Positions 41,913 through 51,902 of a stretch of DNA of 64,000 nucleotides are shown here, piece after piece. The stretch comes from Stenotrophomonas hibiscicola ATCC 19867 (GTDB lineage: Bacteria > Pseudomonadota > Gammaproteobacteria > Xanthomonadales > Xanthomonadaceae). The stretch is from contig NZ_KB907506.1 of assembly GCF_000382065.1 (NCBI RefSeq), positions 44,987-108,986 of the forward strand, read 5' to 3'. A model generated the notes under the pieces. That model saw only the letters and a program-made list of their open reading frames with translations, was not told where the DNA came from and did not search any database. How positions within the stretch are numbered: the first letter of the stretch is position 1; the number at the start of each line of letters is the position of its first letter. The position numbers and the translations under genes were made by a program.

Positions 41913-43721
41913 TTACTTGTTGTCCATCTGCAGCACGGCCAGGAACGCTTCCTGCGGGATCTCCACGCGGCCGACCTGCTTCATGCGCTTCTTGCCTTCC
42001 TTCTGCTTTTCCAGAAGCTTCTTCTTGCGCGAAACGTCGCCACCATAGCACTTGGCCAGCACGTTCTTGCGCATGGCCTTGACCGTGGTGCGGGCGATGA
42101 TCTGCGAGCCAACGGCGGCCTGGATGGCCACGTCGAACATCTGGCGCGGGATCAGGTCCTTCATCTTTTCGCACAGCTCGCGGCCGCGGCGGTCGGCATG
42201 GCTGCGGTGCACGATCAGCGACAGGGCATCGACCTTGTCACCGTTGATCAGCACGTCCACGCGCACGAACGGGCCCGCGTCGAAGCGCACGAAGTGGTAG
42301 TCCAGCGAGGCATAGCCACGGCTGACCGACTTCAGCTTGTCGAAGAAGTCCAGCACCACCTCGGCCATCGGCAATTCATAGCTGATCTGCACCTGGCTGC
42401 CCAGGTAATTGATGCCGATCTGGCTGCCGCGCTTTTCTTCGCACAGCTTGATGATGTTGCCGATGTACTCCTCGGGAGTGAGCACGTTGGCACGGATGAT
42501 CGGCTCGCGGATCTCCTCGACCTGGTTCACCGGCGGCAGCTTGGCCGGATTGTCCATGTTGATGATCGAGCCATCGGTCTTCAGGACCTCGTACACCACC
42601 GTCGGCGCGGTGCTGATCAGGTCCAGGTTGTATTCGCGCTCCAGGCGCTCCTGCACGATCTCCATGTGCAGCATGCCCAGGAAGCCGCAGCGGAAGCCGA
42701 AGCCCATCGCCTCGGAGCTTTCCGGCTCAAAACGCAGCGCGGCGTCGTTCAGGCGCAGCTTGTCCAGCGCTTCGCGCAGGTCCGGGTAGTCCTCGGCGTC
42801 GACCGGGAACAGGCCGGCGAACACGCGCGGCTGCATTTCCTGGAAGCCCGGCAGCGGCTTCGGGGCCGGGTCGCCGGCCAGGGTCAGCGTGTCGCCGACC
42901 GGCGCACCGTGCACGTCCTTGATGCTGGCGGTGACCCAACCCACTTCACCGGCCTTCAGCGCCGGCAGCACCTTGCGCTTCGGGGTGAACACGCCAACGT
43001 TGTCGACCTGGTGGTTGCGGCCGGTGGACATCACCTGCAGCTTGTCACCGGCCTTGATCTCGCCCTGCATCACGCGCACCAGCGACACCACGCCCAGGTA
43101 ATTGTCGAACCACGAATCGATGATCAGCGCCTGCAGCTTGTCGGTGTCGCGCGGCGCCGGCGGCGGGATGCGGTGCACGATCGCTTCCAGCACATCCTGC
43201 ACGTTCAAGCCGGTCTTGGCGCTGACCGGCACGGCGTCGGAGGCATCGATGCCGATCACGGCCTCGATCTCGGCCTTGGCGCGCTCGATGTCGGCGGTGG
43301 GCAGGTCGATCTTGTTGATCACCGGCACCACTTCCAGGCCCTGCTCCACGGCGGTGTAGCAGTTGGCCACCGACTGGGCTTCCACGCCCTGCGCCGCATC
43401 GACCACCAGCAGCGCGCCTTCGCAGGCGGCCAGCGAGCGGCTGACTTCATAGGAGAAGTCGACGTGGCCGGGGGTGTCGATGAAGTTCAGGTGGTAGGTC
43501 TGCCCGTCCTTGGCCAGGTAGGGCAGCGACACCGACTGCGCCTTGATCGTGATGCCTCGCTCGCGCTCGATCGGGTTGGAGTCGAGCACCTGCGCTTCCA
43601 TCTCGCGGGCCTGCAGGCCACCACAGAGCTGGATGATGCGGTCGGCCAGCGTGGACTTGCCGTGGTCGACATGGGCGATGATGGAGAAGTTGCGGATGTT
43701 CCGCATCGAATCAGAAGACAT
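41913..43721 (-). CDS. lepA: Elongation factor 4 (LepA)
   Basis: 602 aa. GTPase motifs: AHVDHGKSTLADRII, RGITIKAQ, DTPGHVDFSYEVSRSL, NKIDLPTAD. Downstream are the EF-G-like domains and the LepA-specific C-terminal domain (KCYGGDVSRKKKLLEKQ). It is a ribosomal translocase-like factor acting in initiation or under stress. An in-frame ATG five codons in (MRNIRNFSII) is an alternative start. Confidence 0.97.
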   Translation of the reverse strand: MSSDSMRNIRNFSIIAHVDHGKSTLADRIIQLCGGLQAREMEAQVLDSNPIERERGITIKAQSVSLPYLAKDGQTYHLNFIDTPGHVDFSYEVSRSLAACEGALLVVDAAQGVEAQSVANCYTAVEQGLEVVPVINKIDLPTADIERAKAEIEAVIGIDASDAVPVSAKTGLNVQDVLEAIVHRIPPPAPRDTDKLQALIIDSWFDNYLGVVSLVRVMQGEIKAGDKLQVMSTGRNHQVDNVGVFTPKRKVLPALKAGEVGWVTASIKDVHGAPVGDTLTLAGDPAPKPLPGFQEMQPRVFAGLFPVDAEDYPDLREALDKLRLNDAALRFEPESSEAMGFGFRCGFLGMLHMEIVQERLEREYNLDLISTAPTVVYEVLKTDGSIINMDNPAKLPPVNQVEEIREPIIRANVLTPEEYIGNIIKLCEEKRGSQIGINYLGSQVQISYELPMAEVVLDFFDKLKSVSRGYASLDYHFVRFDAGPFVRVDVLINGDKVDALSLIVHRSHADRRGRELCEKMKDLIPRQMFDVAIQAAVGSQIIARTTVKAMRKNVLAKCYGGDVSRKKKLLEKQKEGKKRMKQVGRVEIPQEAFLAVLQMDNK

Positions 43722-43820
43722 AGGTGGCGGCGGCGCGCGGCGTCGTCAGGGTAACGGTCGATTATCGCATGCCCGGCGCCCGCCCGCGAAAACGGCCTCA
43801 TCGAGCCGGGCCCGGAATGG

Positions 43821-43848
43821 CCGAAGCCCCGCCGGGGCGGGGCTTCGG
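43821..43848. terminator. Strong GC hairpin behind mucD
   Basis: 13-bp perfect inverted repeat CCGAAGCCCCGCC / GGCGGGGCTTCGG with a 2-base centre, in the 165-bp gap between the mucD stop and lepA start. No T-run. It may separate the mucD transcript from lepA or protect the mRNA end. Confidence 0.55.
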
Positions 43849-43886
43849 GGGAACCACGTGGCCGCCGGGGCGGCCTTGCACCGGCC

Positions 43887-45419
43887 TTATTGGCCAGCCT
43901 TGACCGCTACGAACGCGCTGTTGCCGCTGCCGGTGCGCACCAGCAGCATCACCACGTCGCCCTTCTTGTAGCTGGACAGCGCACGGTTCAGCGCGTCCAC
44001 GCTGCCGACCTGGGTGCTGGCTACCTGCAGGATCACCATGCCCGGAGACAGGCCCGCATCGCGCGCGCCCTGGCCCTTGACCCCGGTGATGCGCACGCCC
44101 TCGCCCGATTCCAGGCCCAGCTGCTTGCGCTGCGGCGCGGTCAGGTCACTGACGTCCAGCCCCAGCAGGGCGTTGGCGCCGGCCTGTGGAGCCGCATCGC
44201 TGTTGCCGGCAGCCGGGCCACGCGAACTGGCCTGCGCATCTTCGGTCAGTGCGGTCAGGGTGGCGCTGAGGTCGCGCGGCTTGCCATCGCGGATCACGCC
44301 CAGGGTGACCCGGCTGCCCGGTGCCATCGCGCCGATCAGCGGGGGCAGGTCGGACCAGCTGTTGACCGGCGCGCCGTTCACCGAACGGATCACATCGCCG
44401 ATCTTCACCCCGGCCCGGGCTGCAGCCGAGTCCGGCACGATCTGGTTGACCAGGGCGCCGCGGCTGTCCGGCAGGCCCATCGCCTGCGCTTTCAGGCCGT
44501 CGATTTCCTGCACCACCGCGCCGAGCTGGCCACGGGTGACTTTGCCGGTCTTCTTGATCTGCTCGACCGCGCTCATCGCCAGGTCGATCGGGATCGCGAA
44601 GCTGATGCCCATGTAGCCGCCCGAAGCAGAGAAGATCTGCGAGTTGATGCCGACCACTTCGCCACGCGTGTTCAGCAGCGGGCCACCGGAGTTGCCCTGG
44701 TTGATCGCCACGTCGGTCTGGATGAAGGGCACGTAGCGCTGGTCCGGCCCGCCGGTGCTGCGGCCAAGGGCACTGACCACGCCGGCAGTGACCGAGTGAT
44801 CGAGGCCGAACGGCGAGCCGATCGCGACCACCCATTGGCCCGGCTTGAGGGAGTTGGAGTCGCCAACGCGCACGGTCGGCAGGTTCTTGCCGTCGATCTT
44901 CAACAACGCGACGTCGTACTGCTGGTCGCTGCCCACCACTTTCGCGGTGAACTCACGGCGGTCGCCCAGCTTGACCTTCACCTCGCTGGCATCGGCCACC
45001 ACGTGGTAGTTGGTCAGTACATAGCCATCGGGCGAGATGATGAAGCCCGAGCCCATGCCACGGCCCTTGATGCTGGGGCCGCCATCCGGCCCACCCGGCC
45101 CCTGCCCGGGCATCGGGAAGTCCGGGCCGAAGAAGCGGCGGAAGAACTCCGGCATGTCATCGTCGCCCATCGGGCCGCGGGCGACCTGGCGGTTGTTGCG
45201 GACGATGGTGGTGTCGACGTTGACCACGCCCGGGCCGACCTGTTCGACCAGATTGGTGAAGTCGGGCAGGCCGCTGACCAGCGGCTGCGCCGGTGCCCGC
45301 GCTGCTGCAGCTGGCGCAGGCTGGGTCTGCGCGGCAGGCGCGGGGGCCTGTGCGCAGGCCACCAGGGGAAGGGTCAGGGCCAGCAGACCCATGGCCTGCG
45401 TGCGGAGTCGGGGAGTCAT
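43887..45419 (-). CDS. mucD: Do/DegP family serine protease (MucD)
   Basis: 510 aa from the ATG at 45419 (GGAGG nine bases upstream). The signal region ends LPLVACAQAP, with a lipobox-like LVAC. The trypsin-like domain has His in LTNYHVVADA, Asp in QYDVALLKID and Ser in QGNSGGPLLN. Two PDZ domains follow (GVKIGDVIRSVNG; ARDAGLSPGMVILQV). It degrades misfolded envelope proteins. Its position behind rseA and rpoE is that of mucD in the algU cluster of pseudomonads. Confidence 0.93.
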   Translation of the reverse strand: MTPRLRTQAMGLLALTLPLVACAQAPAPAAQTQPAPAAAARAPAQPLVSGLPDFTNLVEQVGPGVVNVDTTIVRNNRQVARGPMGDDDMPEFFRRFFGPDFPMPGQGPGGPDGGPSIKGRGMGSGFIISPDGYVLTNYHVVADASEVKVKLGDRREFTAKVVGSDQQYDVALLKIDGKNLPTVRVGDSNSLKPGQWVVAIGSPFGLDHSVTAGVVSALGRSTGGPDQRYVPFIQTDVAINQGNSGGPLLNTRGEVVGINSQIFSASGGYMGISFAIPIDLAMSAVEQIKKTGKVTRGQLGAVVQEIDGLKAQAMGLPDSRGALVNQIVPDSAAARAGVKIGDVIRSVNGAPVNSWSDLPPLIGAMAPGSRVTLGVIRDGKPRDLSATLTALTEDAQASSRGPAAGNSDAAPQAGANALLGLDVSDLTAPQRKQLGLESGEGVRITGVKGQGARDAGLSPGMVILQVASTQVGSVDALNRALSSYKKGDVVMLLVRTGSGNSAFVAVKAGQ

Positions 45420-45493
45420 CGGACGGCAACCTCCGGATCGGATGGAAAGAGGAATACGGACCCCGCCGGCGGCGGGGCGTGAAGGCGCCCGGC

Positions 45494-46375
45494 TCAGTCG
45501 CGCGGGCGCGGCGGCACCGGCAGGTCGTCCTGCAGGCGCGGCTCGAACGGATAGAACGCCGCGCCGCCGGCATGGGCCGGGAAGCTGGCATTGAGTGCGC
45601 CACCGGCAGCGGGCGCCAGGCTGGAGCGCGGCCACGGCCGGGCCTGCAGTCCGCCCACCTCGCCGAACGGCAGGTTGCGGCTGGCGTTGGCCGGCACGGT
45701 CGGGGTCAACGGCGCCGGCGCTGCGGCGACGGCCCGTTGCGGGGCCTCGTCGCGCTGGGCGGCACGCGCAGCCTGCTGGGTACGCGTGGCGCTGGCACGG
45801 CGGGCGTCCTGACGACGGCTGGAAGCGGCCATCGCCACAGCCGGCGCAGCAGCCACGGCCATCGCGGCCGTCTCCACCGAAGCCTCGGTCACCGGGGCCG
45901 GCGTGGTGGTCGCCGGCGCCAGCTCCGCCTGGCTGGCGATCACCTGCGGCGCCAGCGGTTCACCCGGCGTGGCCTCCTTCAGCTTCTCGCCGCCGATGAA
46001 CAGCGCGACGGCGGCCACCGACGCGGCCAGGGCGGCGCCGCCGCCCCAGGCCCGCCAGCCACTGCGGCGTACCTGGCGCCGCGGCTCGACCTGCGGCGCC
46101 GGTTCGGCCGCGATGGCGGCGGCCACGGCCGCGCTGAAGCCGGCCGGCGCCAGCGCCGACGCCTGCCCGCGCATCACGTCGCCCAGCAGCTGCCAGCGTT
46201 CCTGGCATCCGGCCAGCTCGGGGTCGTGCTCCATCCGGCGCAGCAGGAAGCGCGCTTCGTCGGCGCCCAGCTCACCATCGACCAGGGCCGACAGCTGCTC
46301 GCGATGGCGCTGGTCCACGCGCTGTCCGGCGGGCGATTGGTGGTTCTGCGATTCGTTGAACGGTTTACTGGTCAT
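45494..46375 (-). CDS. rseA: Anti-sigma-E factor RseA/MucA-like
   Basis: 293 aa. The N-terminal RseA domain (about 25-95) includes REQLSALVDGELGADEARFLLRR split by the RseA-typical ERWQLLGDVMRGQ. A membrane segment at about 112-128 (GGAALAASVAAVALFIGG) is followed by a long Ala/Pro-rich periplasmic part ending in PPRPRD. It should hold RpoE at the membrane until cleaved by envelope proteases. Its start overlaps the rpoE stop by 4 bp. Confidence 0.88.
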   Translation of the reverse strand: MTSKPFNESQNHQSPAGQRVDQRHREQLSALVDGELGADEARFLLRRMEHDPELAGCQERWQLLGDVMRGQASALAPAGFSAAVAAAIAAEPAPQVEPRRQVRRSGWRAWGGGAALAASVAAVALFIGGEKLKEATPGEPLAPQVIASQAELAPATTTPAPVTEASVETAAMAVAAAPAVAMAASSRRQDARRASATRTQQAARAAQRDEAPQRAVAAAPAPLTPTVPANASRNLPFGEVGGLQARPWPRSSLAPAAGGALNASFPAHAGGAAFYPFEPRLQDDLPVPPRPRD

Positions 46376-46992
46376 ACGCGGCTCTTCTCACGGGTGGCGC
46401 TGCCGATGTCCAGCAGCGGCCGGAGTTCGGTGTCGATCGCCTCGCGCGCCCGGAATATCCGTGAACGCACCGTGCCGATCGGGCACCCCATCTTCTGCGC
46501 GATATCCTCGTAGCTCAGGCCTTCCACCTCGCGCAGGGTGATTGCCGACCGGAGTTCTTCCGGCAGCGCGTTGACGGCCTTCATTACCGTCTGTTCCAGC
46601 TCCTGGCGCATCAACTCGCGTTCGGGCGTGTCGGTGTCGCGCAGGCGGGTACCGGTGTCGAACTGTTCGGCGTCGCCGATGTCGATGTCATCGGTCGGCG
46701 GCCGTCGATTGTGTGAAGCCAGGTAGTTTTTGGCGGTATTCACGGCGATTCGATGCAACCAGGTTGAGAACTGGGCGTCGCCACGGAAACTCCCGATCGC
46801 GCGGTAGGCGCGGATGAAAGTGTCCTGGGCGACGTCCTGACATTCGCTCCAGTCGGCGATGTAGCGACCGACCAGGGCCACCACCCGATGCTGGTACTTG
46901 CGCACCAGGACATCGAAGGCGGCACTCTCGCCGTGCTGCACGCGCCGGACCAGTTCCAGATCCAGCTCCTGTGGTGTATCAACCTCGGCCAT
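46372..46992 (-). CDS. rpoE: RNA polymerase sigma factor RpoE/AlgU
   Basis: 206 aa from the ATG at 46992. Region 2: DLELVRRVQHGESAAFDVLV, QDVAQDTFIRAYRAIGSFRG, FSTWLHRIAVNTAKNYL. Region 4: LPEELRSAITLREVEGLSYE and IAQKMGCPIGTVRSRIFRAR. It is nearly textbook RpoE and directs the envelope stress response. A matching sigma-E promoter lies upstream, so it is probably autoregulated. The genes rpoE-rseA-mucD are co-oriented. Confidence 0.97.
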   Translation of the reverse strand: MAEVDTPQELDLELVRRVQHGESAAFDVLVRKYQHRVVALVGRYIADWSECQDVAQDTFIRAYRAIGSFRGDAQFSTWLHRIAVNTAKNYLASHNRRPPTDDIDIGDAEQFDTGTRLRDTDTPERELMRQELEQTVMKAVNALPEELRSAITLREVEGLSYEDIAQKMGCPIGTVRSRIFRAREAIDTELRPLLDIGSATREKSRV

Positions 46993-47030
46993 GAGGGGCC
47001 GCACTCCTGTCAGCCCAACCGACGTCGGGC

Positions 47031-47059
47031 AATGAGACTGCCAATCCCGGGAAAAGTTC
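47031..47059 (-). promoter_or_regulatory. Sigma-E type promoter of rpoE
   Basis: On the minus strand: GAACTT (47059-47054), 16 bases, then TCTCATT (47037-47031). This matches the sigma-E consensus GAACTT-N16-TCnnA. The expected start is about 32 bases before the rpoE ATG. Inference: RpoE drives its own operon. Confidence 0.7.
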
Positions 47060-47227
47060 AGTCGCCGATCACCTGGCGCCGCACCAGCTTTTAACCACCG
47101 TTCCGTTAGCGTCCCGGTCCACGGCCATGGATCCGGGGGCGCCACTCCCCTGCTATTGGGATTTGACGCGGGGGAAACAACCTCTGGATCATAGCCGCTT
47201 CTCCATACACAACCGGATGGAACGTCC

Positions 47228-49291
47228 ATGCTCTCAGGCTTCGATGGTCTCCGCTTCAGCCACTGGCACCCCGAGATCCGCGACGACGGCGTGGTGGTTC
47301 TCTCCCTGGATCGTCAGGACAGCAGCGTCAACGCCATGTCGCAGGACGTGCTGCTGGAGCTGGGCGACCTGCTTGAGCGCATCGCGCTGGATCCGCCCAA
47401 GGGCGTGGTGATCCAGTCGCTGAAGAAGGCCGGCTTCATTGCCGGTGCCGACCTGAAGGAGTTCCAGGAGTTCGACCGTCGCGGCACTGTCAACGACGCG
47501 ATCCGGCGTGGCCAGGCCACCTACCAGAAGCTGGCCGAACTGCCCTGCCCGACCGTGGCGGCGATCCATGGCCACTGCCTGGGAGGCGGCACCGAACTGG
47601 CGCTGGCCTGCCGCTACCGCGTGGCCTCCAACGACAGCAGCACCCGCATCGGCCTGCCGGAAACCCAGCTGGGCATCTTCCCGGGCTGGGGCGGCAGCGC
47701 CCGCCTGCCGCAACTGGTGGGTGCACCGGCGGCGATGGACATGATGCTGACCGGCCGCACCCTGTCGGCGTCGGCCGCGCGGGGGATCGGCCTGGTCGAC
47801 AAGGTGGTGGCGCCGGCGGTGGTGCTCGACACCGCCGTCGCGCTGGCGCTGTCCGGCACCAGCCGCCCGTTCAAGCAGCGCGCGATGGCATGGGCCACCA
47901 ACACCTGGCTGGCACGCCGGCTGCTGGCGCCGCAGATGGTCAAGCAGGTCGCACGCAAGGCGAAGAAGGACCAGTACCCGGCGCCGTACGCGCTGATCAG
48001 CACCTGGCAACGCAGTGGCGGCAAGCCGATCCAGGCGCGTTTGGATGCCGAGCGGCGCGCCGTGGTGAAGCTGGCCAGTACACCGACCGCGCGCAACCTG
48101 ATCCGTATCTTCTTCCTGACCGAGCGACTGAAGGGCCTGGGCGGTGGTGATTCCGGCATCCGTCACGTGCACGTGGTCGGCGCCGGCGTGATGGGCGGCG
48201 ACATCGCCGCGTGGGCCGCCTACAAGGGCTTCGACGTGACCCTGCAGGACCGTGAGCAGCGCTTCATCGACCCGGCCATGGAACGCGCGCAGTCGCTGTT
48301 CGCCAAGAAGGTGCGCGACGAGAGCAAGCGCCCTGCCGTGGCCGCGCGCCTGCGTGCCGATCTGGAAGGCAACGGCGTGGCCGAAGCCGATCTGGTGATC
48401 GAGGCCATCATCGAGAACCCCGAGGCCAAGCGTGCGCTGTACCAGACGCTGGAACCGAAGATGAAGCAGGACGCGCTGCTGACCACCAACACTTCGTCGA
48501 TCCCGCTGGTGGAACTGCGCGATCACATCCAGCGCCCGGCGCAGTTCGCCGGCCTGCACTATTTCAACCCGGTCGCGCAGATGCCGTTGGTGGAGATCAT
48601 CCATCACGACGGCATGGCGCCGGAAACCGAACGCCGCCTGGCCGCGTTCTGCAAGGCACTGGGCAAGTTCCCGGTGCCGGTGGCCGGCAGCCCGGGCTTC
48701 CTGGTCAACCGCGTGCTGTTCCCTTACATGCTGGAAGCGGCCACCGCGTATGCCGAAGGCATTCCGGGCCCGGTGATCGACAAGGCCGCCGTGAAGTTCG
48801 GCATGCCGATGGGACCGATCGAACTGATCGACACCGTGGGGCTGGACGTGGCTGCGGGCGTGGGCCGCGAACTGGCGCCGTTCCTCGGCCTGCAGATTCC
48901 GGCGGCCCTGCAGACGGTGGAACAGGACAAGCGCGGCAAGAAGGATGGCCAAGGCATCTACACCTGGGAGAACGGCAAGCCGAAGAAGCCGGACGTGGCC
49001 AGCGATTACCAGGCCCCGGCCGATCTGGAGGACCGCCTGATCCTGCCGCTGTTGAACGAGGCGGTGGCGTGCCTGCACGAAGGTGTAGTGGCCGATGCGG
49101 ACCTGTTGGATGCGGGCGTGATCTTCGGTACCGGTTTCGCGCCGTTCCGTGGCGGCCCGATCCAGCACATCCGTGCGGTGGGTGCCGATGCGATCGTCGA
49201 GCGGTTGAAGGCGCTGCAGCAGCGGCATGGCGACCGCTTCGCCCCGCGCCCTGGCTGGGACAATCCGGCCCTGCGCGAACCAGTGGTTTGA
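47228..49291 (+). CDS. fadJ: Fatty acid oxidation multifunctional protein FadJ-like
   Basis: 687 aa. The N-terminal enoyl-CoA hydratase/isomerase domain (1-200) has the oxyanion pieces GFIAGADLKEF and HGHCLGGGTELALACRYRV with Glu in LPETQLGIFPGWGG. The 3-hydroxyacyl-CoA dehydrogenase has VVGAGVMGGDIAAWAAYKG, NTSSIPL, HYFNPVAQMPLVEII and GPIELIDTVGLDVA. It catalyses hydration and NAD-linked oxidation in beta-oxidation. The partner thiolase is not adjacent. It is divergent from rpoE, and its stop adjoins repeat P5. Confidence 0.92.
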   Translation: MLSGFDGLRFSHWHPEIRDDGVVVLSLDRQDSSVNAMSQDVLLELGDLLERIALDPPKGVVIQSLKKAGFIAGADLKEFQEFDRRGTVNDAIRRGQATYQKLAELPCPTVAAIHGHCLGGGTELALACRYRVASNDSSTRIGLPETQLGIFPGWGGSARLPQLVGAPAAMDMMLTGRTLSASAARGIGLVDKVVAPAVVLDTAVALALSGTSRPFKQRAMAWATNTWLARRLLAPQMVKQVARKAKKDQYPAPYALISTWQRSGGKPIQARLDAERRAVVKLASTPTARNLIRIFFLTERLKGLGGGDSGIRHVHVVGAGVMGGDIAAWAAYKGFDVTLQDREQRFIDPAMERAQSLFAKKVRDESKRPAVAARLRADLEGNGVAEADLVIEAIIENPEAKRALYQTLEPKMKQDALLTTNTSSIPLVELRDHIQRPAQFAGLHYFNPVAQMPLVEIIHHDGMAPETERRLAAFCKALGKFPVPVAGSPGFLVNRVLFPYMLEAATAYAEGIPGPVIDKAAVKFGMPMGPIELIDTVGLDVAAGVGRELAPFLGLQIPAALQTVEQDKRGKKDGQGIYTWENGKPKKPDVASDYQAPADLEDRLILPLLNEAVACLHEGVVADADLLDAGVIFGTGFAPFRGGPIQHIRAVGADAIVERLKALQQRHGDRFAPRPGWDNPALREPVV

Positions 49292-49590
49292 GTTGATCGG
49301 CCGGGCCTGCGGCCCGGCACCTGCAGAGGCAACCGCCGAAGCCAGAGCCGGAGCAACAGCCGGCTCTGGCTTTTCTGTTTGTTGGGTGGGGCGGTGTGGG
49401 CAGGCAGGACACGCCGTAAACCCCGCTCCGCGGTCCGGCCCAGCCGCTGGCGGCTGTGCGTTCGGGCGCTTGCAAAGCAGTGCTTCGCAAGCAAAGCGCC
49501 CTCACCCATGGGGGCTCGATGGCGCCATCCATGGCGCCAACGGTCCTGCCTGCCCACACCGCCCCACCCCTGACAGTTTCCCGGTGACGG
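49292..49590. repeat. Long modular palindrome, copy P5, long-core form
   Basis: It starts at the fadJ stop: hairpin CGGCCGGGCCTGCGGCCCGG, GCAGAGGC, CCAGAGCCGG/CCGGCTCTGG stem, arm GGGTGGGGCGGTGTGGGCAGG, then ACGCCGTAAACCCC. The core is interrupted by about 80 bp (CAGCCGCTGGCGGCTG, CTTGCAAAGCAGTGCTTCG) before resuming CCCATGGGGGCTCGATGG; the arm closes and TGACAGTTTCCC follows. The same insertion occurs in P2. Confidence 0.87.
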
Positions 49591-49721
49591 TCGGTGAATC
49601 TCGATTCCGGTGTGGATCACTACGAACTGGTGGGTGGCTACCTGGGTCGCCACCAGGAGCGAAGCGACCGGCGTTTGATTTTGACTTTGATTTTCTTTTT
49701 TTTCTCCGTGGCTGGACAGCA
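49591..49721. other. Spacer between repeats P5 and P6, with T-rich tract
   Basis: About 130 bp without coding potential. It has CGAAGCGACCGGCG followed by a T-rich plus-strand tract with a direct repeat of TTTGATTTT and then eight Ts (49663-49706). This composition is foreign to its surroundings and could be a transcription stop for either direction. Confidence 0.4.
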
Positions 49722-49923
49722 CACGGAAACTGTCAGAGGTCGGGCGGGTGGGTGGCGCAGGGGCGTGAGCCGCATGGATGCGGCGATCGAGCTTACATGG
49801 ACGTACTTGCAGCGTCCCCTGCGCCACCCACCCGCCCGGCCACGCGCGGCTTCTGCTTTTGCTTCTGCCTTCAGCGACCAACCCCACAGCCACGAGGGGC
49901 TGCGCCGTTGGCTGGAACAACCT
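49722..49923. repeat. Long modular palindrome, copy P6 (opposite orientation)
   Basis: Read on the minus strand: GCCAACGGCGCAGCCCCTCG terminal hairpin (shared with P2), purine-rich AAGCAAAAGCAGAAG, arm GGGCGGGTGGGTGGCGCAGG, core GACGCTGCAAGTACGTCC and ATGTAAGCTCGATCGCC, closing arm, then CTGACAGTTTCCGTG. Unlike the other copies its gene-end side faces the start of the pirin gene, not a stop codon. Confidence 0.85.
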
Positions 49924-50001
49924 GTTACCCATACGGGGCATGTGCCCGTCACAGCTGCATGCGATGCTGACCACCTGATCCCTGCCAGCGAGAACGCCCG
50001 C

Positions 50002-50865
<864 letters not shown>

Positions 50866-50943
50866 ACATCGCGTGTTGCACACATCCGAGGGTGTATCCC
50901 TGCACCCGGCGTTGACGCTACAGTCACCTGCTGATCACTGAAA

Positions 50944-50959
50944 TGTGACATAAATCACA
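50944..50959. promoter_or_regulatory. Perfect CRP/Clp-type binding site upstream of aqpZ
   Basis: TGTGA-CATAAA-TCACA, an exact match to the TGTGA-N6-TCACA consensus of CRP, also used by the xanthomonad regulator Clp. It is centred about 34 bases before the aqpZ ATG. At that distance a class II activated start would fall inside the gene, so repression or a leaderless transcript must be considered. Confidence 0.7.
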
Positions 50960-50985
50960 CTTTCGCCCTCAAAGGAGTGCAACAC

Positions 50986-51705
50986 ATGAGCATGGGTAAA
51001 CGCTTGTCCGCCGAATTCCTCGGCACGTTCTGGCTGGTGTTGGGCGGCTGTGGCAGCGCGGTGCTGGCCGCCAAGTTCGGTGGCGACGGCAATCCGCTGG
51101 GTATCGGGTTCCTCGGCGTCGCCCTGGCCTTTGGCCTGACCGTGGTGACCGGCGCCTATGCGTTCGGCCATATCTCCGGCGCGCACTTCAATCCGGCAGT
51201 CAGCGTCGGCCTGTGGGCCGGCGGCCGCTTCCCGACCAAGGACCTCGTGCCGTACATCATCGCCCAGGTGGCTGGCGGCCTGCTGGCCGGCTTCATCCTG
51301 CTGCAGATCGCGTCGGGGGCCAGCGGCTTCGCCATCGATGGCAGCCAGGCCGGTGCGTTCGCCAGCAATGGGTATGGCGCGCTGTCGCCTGGCGGTTACA
51401 GCGTGGCAGCGGCCTTCCTGTGCGAAGTGGTGCTGACCGCCGTGTTCCTGATCGTGATCATGGGCGCCACCCATGGCAAGGCGCCGACTGGCTTTGCGCC
51501 ACTGGCGATCGGCCTGTCGCTGACCCTGATCCACCTGATCAGCATCCCGGTCACCAACACCTCGGTGAACCCGGCCCGTTCCACCGCCGTGGCCTTCTTC
51601 GCCGGCAGCGGCGCAGTAAGCCAGTTGTGGCTGTTCTGGGTCGCCCCGCTGCTGGGCGGCGCGATCGGCGGCATCATCTACAAGTGGATCGGCAACGACC
51701 GCTGA
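50986..51705 (+). CDS. aqpZ: Aquaporin Z
   Basis: 239 aa from the ATG at 50986, with AAGGAG eight bases upstream. Six membrane segments and the two NPA loops are clear: GAHFNPAVSVGLW and TNTSVNPARSTAVAFF. The selectivity filter residues (Phe in AFGLTVVTGAY region, Arg after the second NPA) agree with a water channel rather than a glycerol facilitator. A CRP/Clp site lies just upstream. Confidence 0.95.
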   Translation: MSMGKRLSAEFLGTFWLVLGGCGSAVLAAKFGGDGNPLGIGFLGVALAFGLTVVTGAYAFGHISGAHFNPAVSVGLWAGGRFPTKDLVPYIIAQVAGGLLAGFILLQIASGASGFAIDGSQAGAFASNGYGALSPGGYSVAAAFLCEVVLTAVFLIVIMGATHGKAPTGFAPLAIGLSLTLIHLISIPVTNTSVNPARSTAVAFFAGSGAVSQLWLFWVAPLLGGAIGGIIYKWIGNDR

Positions 51706-51902
51706 GGCCTGTGCGCACCATTGCGGCCGACCATCGGCCGCAATGGTTACGTCTGCAACTTCGATTTGTGCGATCGCTCACGTTCCGTTAAGGTTGAGTT
51801 GACCGTCCGTGCACACGCCGGGCGGGGCGGCATCCGGGGATGGGATGCCACAGCCGCCAGTCCATCTGGTGGAGCCACACGACCGACCACCTTGGGGGAT
51901 GC

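Noticed and set aside
41121..43754. 877-codon open frame on the plus strand across lepB and lepA
   Set aside because: It runs antisense to two universally conserved genes, has a composition typical of reversed coding sequence and no recognisable motif.
47234..49228. Long open frame antisense to fadJ
   Set aside because: Same composition artefact; FadJ motifs on the other strand are complete.
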